Shown: piece by piece, positions 12,795 through 15,452 of the stretch
How the letters are laid out: each line of letters starts with the position of its first letter
Position numbering within the stretch: position 1 is the first letter of the stretch
NCBI GenBank assembly: GCA_049600855.1
Contig: JBMYQA010000128.1
Location: forward strand, 1-15,452
DNA length: 15,452 nucleotides
From: JBMYQA01 sp049600855
Lineage (GTDB): Bacteria > Bacteroidota > Bacteroidia > Cytophagales > Flammeovirgaceae
Reading direction: 5' to 3'
Made by a program: the position numbers and the translations under genes
Notes under the pieces: model-generated
The model's database searches: none
What the model saw: only the letters and a program-made list of their open reading frames with translations
What the model was told of the DNA's origin: nothing

Positions 12795-15452
12795 TTATTC
12801 CTTCACAAAACGTTTGGCGAAACTTCCATTTTCGTTCACCAATTTTAAGATGTAGATACCTGAGTTCAATGCGCTAACATCCACTGCACGATTCTCTTTA
12901 GAGATTTGTGCAGTAGCGATTAGCTGTCCACTTACACTATACACATAAGCCTTAGATGGCCCTGAATTAATATTAATCGTTAATACACTGCTCACTGGAT
13001 TAGGATAAATCACCAACTCTACGCCATCTCTGAAATCAGGCGTACTGATATTTGCTTCATTGATCGCAATGCGCGCACCGCTATCCACACAAATACTCCT
13101 AGTTTCAGTTGAGCCAAATGATCCTCCTGAAGCTAGCGTGCTCCCTCCACTAGTTAAGGCATATGATCCATTGCCATAGCTACAGCAAATGCCATCACCA
13201 TAAGAATCATTAATGGTAAAATCATAACACCCATCAGCTAAGTCGAAGGTTTCTGTAATGGTTTGATTGTTTCCATAACCACTACCTGAAGCAACTGTTG
13301 TACCTGACGCATTTCTCAATGTCCAACTCGTTTCAGAACCATAGTTATCCGTCACTAAAGTTAAAGTAACCGCAGTTGTGCCTCCAGGAGAACCCCCACC
13401 TGTATTTCCTGAGGAAACTTGGATATTATCAATGGCAATATCGGAACTCCAACCGCTACCTGAAGTCGCTAAAAATCTTAGTTTTACAAGCCCGCCTAAA
13501 TAACTAGCCATATCTACAGTAGCCGATCGCCAAGCTGAACCTTGACTTCCAGAGATACTCCAAATGTTCGTCCAAGTGGTTCCATTATTATTGGTAGCTT
13601 GCAACACTAAAGAACCCATTGCTGTACCATTCATGTGGTAATCAAAGTTGAAGTCGATGTCAGACTCTCCAGACAAATCGAAACAAGGACTATTGAAGTA
13701 AGCGGTTTTGTTAGGGTATCCTGTACCATTTCCAGAAGTTTCGAGGTACATGTACCAAGAACCATTCGAGCCACTAGCTGGGCCCGTACCACTTGAAGGT
13801 GTTCCATTGGAATCTCTTGTCCAATTGCGATCGTCTCCACTTCCCTGCTCCCAAGCTCCTACTCCACTCTCAAAACTCTCATTGTAAGGGAAAGCAGCAA
13901 CGGTAGATGAACACGTCCAAGTAGGTGCTGCTGCATCTGTAGTCACATTAAGCGTGCTGGTATAACCGCTATTATCGCTTGAGCAATTGGTTCTTACTCG
14001 ACAAGCATACGTTGTGCTCGCATTCAGTCCTGTTACAGTGTATGAAGTCCCTGAAATGGTCGCCACAACACTTCCATTTAGCTCTACTTGATAGGTTGAA
14101 GCACCTGAAACGGCATTCCAACTCAACACAAACGAACTTGTGGTGATTGATGACGAAGCCAAACCTGTAGGCGTATCACACGGGTCAGGGTTTCCCCCTC
14201 CACCATTCATCGTATGACTTCCTAAATTACTAAAATCGTCTTGTGCGTTTACCGTCCATTCTGAAGTAATATAGGTGGTATTAGGAGAATTTACGGTGGC
14301 ATTTCTTACCAATGTTCGATTTTGCGCAAAATTTGTGCTTCCTCCATTAAAGTTACCAATTACATCGATCAAGGTTCCATTCTTAAATAAAGCAACTGGA
14401 TCGTTGCCATTAAATGTCACTGCACCAGATCCTGTAGTGACATCAGCTTGAGCAGTTACTGCCGAAGTGGCTGAAGAATTTGCAATCACAAATACATCAC
14501 CATTTGCAAGCGTACCACTTAATGCATAAGATGAACCCCAGCTTCCTGAGCCATTTGTTTGTTTTTGGATGGTATAACCATTCAAGTTCACACTCGATCC
14601 TGTAAAGTTGGCAATTTCTAATGCTTTGTTATTGGAAGAGCCTTCAATGTATTCCGAGAAAAATAGCTCAGTAGCAGCTCCACCACCTCCGCCACCAGAA
14701 CCAGTAGGCGAACCATTCACAATGTTACTTGCATTGCTATCACCATCGCCATTAAAGGCCATTACATAATAATAATACGTTGTACCTGCACTTACTGAAT
14801 GATCTGAATAGCTTGTTACATTAGCTCCCAAAGAAACCACTTGCGAATACGTTGACGCATTGGTAGATCGGAATACTTTGTAACCTGTTTCATTCGAAAC
14901 ATTTGTCCAAGATACTGCAATCGAAGAAGTGTTTGTTGCAATTGAAGCGGTAGGAGCTGCAGGAGGATTACCACCACCAACAGGCGTAAAGCCCCAAGCA
15001 CGAGCAGCTAAATCTGGGTAATCAATATATGGATTTCGGTTACCTTGCTTTTCGGCAGTACGATTGTTTCGCGTCATTTCTGTTGCGTCTACAGGATCAG
15101 CCAAGTGCCATTGGTACAATACATTAATGTCTCCACTCGCAACGATACTTGAAAGCGAACCTGCCGTGTTCGGGTACATGGTGTAGTAGTAAAAAATAGC
15201 TCTTGCCAGATTCCCTTTATGGTCTTCGCGAGGCTCAAAGATAGAACCATCACGCTCACTCCAATGATCAATATTTGAACTCGGCGTTGAAGAGCTCGAA
15301 GTGTAAGAACTTCCATTTACACCATACCAATTGTCCGTGCTTGCATCTGGAATTTCATCAAATGGATGATTAGATCGGGCACTATTCACACTGCCATGCG
15401 TAGGAAACAGGTGATGAATATCCGATTTCATAGGTTCTGCAGATCCAAACCA
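12795..15452 (-). CDS. T9SS-secreted multidomain endonuclease I, N-terminus missing
   Basis: Extracellular nuclease, open through the window edge: seven more in-frame codons (WFGSAEP) precede Met at 15431, so that Met is internal. Numbering from it gives these domains. Endonuclease I (His-Me finger) core at 1-148 has DIHHLFPTHG, HKGNLARAIFYYYT (probable metal-site Asn) and a C-terminal YQWHLADPVDATEMTRN block; the catalytic EH motif would lie just outside. FN3 follows at about 155-242, then a Gly-rich linker, lamin-tail domain at 253-405 (FFSEYIEGSSNNKALEIAN), FN3 at 416-499, and a MAM-like jelly roll at 510-674. Next comes a 'DGICC' beta domain at 686-783. A T9SS type A sorting domain closes the protein at 806-878 (IYPNPVSS ... 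FAKRFVKE). It likely degrades environmental DNA for nutrients. Secretion through T9SS follows from the sorting domain. Confidence 0.93.
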   Translation of the reverse strand, partial: WFGSAEPMKSDIHHLFPTHGSVNSARSNHPFDEIPDASTDNWYGVNGSSYTSSSSTPSSNIDHWSERDGSIFEPREDHKGNLARAIFYYYTMYPNTAGSLSSIVASGDINVLYQWHLADPVDATEMTRNNRTAEKQGNRNPYIDYPDLAARAWGFTPVGGGNPPAAPTASIATNTSSIAVSWTNVSNETGYKVFRSTNASTYSQVVSLGANVTSYSDHSVSAGTTYYYYVMAFNGDGDSNASNIVNGSPTGSGGGGGGAATELFFSEYIEGSSNNKALEIANFTGSSVNLNGYTIQKQTNGSGSWGSSYALSGTLANGDVFVIANSSATSAVTAQADVTTGSGAVTFNGNDPVALFKNGTLIDVIGNFNGGSTNFAQNRTLVRNATVNSPNTTYITSEWTVNAQDDFSNLGSHTMNGGGGNPDPCDTPTGLASSSITTSSFVLSWNAVSGASTYQVELNGSVVATISGTSYTVTGLNASTTYACRVRTNCSSDNSGYTSTLNVTTDAAAPTWTCSSTVAAFPYNESFESGVGAWEQGSGDDRNWTRDSNGTPSSGTGPASGSNGSWYMYLETSGNGTGYPNKTAYFNSPCFDLSGESDIDFNFDYHMNGTAMGSLVLQATNNNGTTWTNIWSISGSQGSAWRSATVDMASYLGGLVKLRFLATSGSGWSSDIAIDNIQVSSGNTGGGSPGGTTAVTLTLVTDNYGSETSWTLRNASGTTVASGSGYGNNQTITETFDLADGCYDFTINDSYGDGICCSYGNGSYALTSGGSTLASGGSFGSTETRSICVDSGARIAINEANISTPDFRDGVELVIYPNPVSSVLTININSGPSKAYVYSVSGQLIATAQISKENRAVDVSALNSGIYILKLVNENGSFAKRFVKE

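Noticed and set aside
15429..15431. ATG as start of the nuclease gene
   Set aside because: Upstream codons continue the endonuclease I consensus (WFGSAEP-MKSD) and no signal peptide follows, so the gene runs off the window.

Overview
The window comes from a member of the Bacteroidota. The evidence is a C-terminal type IX secretion (T9SS type A) sorting domain, a histidine kinase with the HQLGTP-type H-box common in this phylum, moderate AT richness, scarce Shine-Dalgarno sequences, and putative promoters of the TTTG/TAnnTTTG type. A free-living, probably aquatic lineage is my inference. I see no phage genes, insertion sequences, tRNA, rRNA or CRISPR arrays; most genes look chromosomal and vertically inherited.

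Layout. (1) 1-4123, plus strand, a probable operon: trhO (5' end cut off), a small unknown protein, an MFS transporter, a membrane-anchored alpha/beta hydrolase and a secreted CAP-domain protein. A hairpin terminator separates this block from the convergent adk. (2) 4212-5775: adk (minus) and maf (plus) are divergent across a 400-nt gap. Most of that gap is one long imperfect inverted repeat, and a promoter-like sequence reading toward adk starts almost exactly at its edge. This is the most intriguing non-coding structure here. (3) 5946-7264, plus strand: a short DUF445 membrane protein followed by an uncharacterised membrane protein with an HExxH zinc-peptidase motif. The stop codon of the second overlaps the stop of a convergent histidine kinase gene (7261-8475). 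(4) 8764-10665, minus strand: an exported protein with 15 leucine-rich repeats followed by about five TPRs. (5) 10967-12730, plus strand: a sodium:solute symporter whose upstream region carries three copies of a TTGCCAAA motif. (6) 12795-15452, minus strand, cut off at its 5' end: a large T9SS-secreted endonuclease I with FN3, lamin-tail, MAM-like and 'DGICC' modules.

How the genes work together. TrhO (tRNA U34 hydroxylation), adenylate kinase and Maf (nucleotide pyrophosphatase) serve nucleotide and tRNA metabolism or quality control. The CAP protein, LRR-TPR protein and nuclease are cell-envelope or extracellular. The nuclease could release nucleotides and phosphate from environmental DNA. 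The kinase has no response regulator gene beside it here. The best candidates for undescribed biology are the long hairpin in the presumed adk leader, the DUF445/HExxH membrane pair, and the three-copy motif upstream of the symporter.
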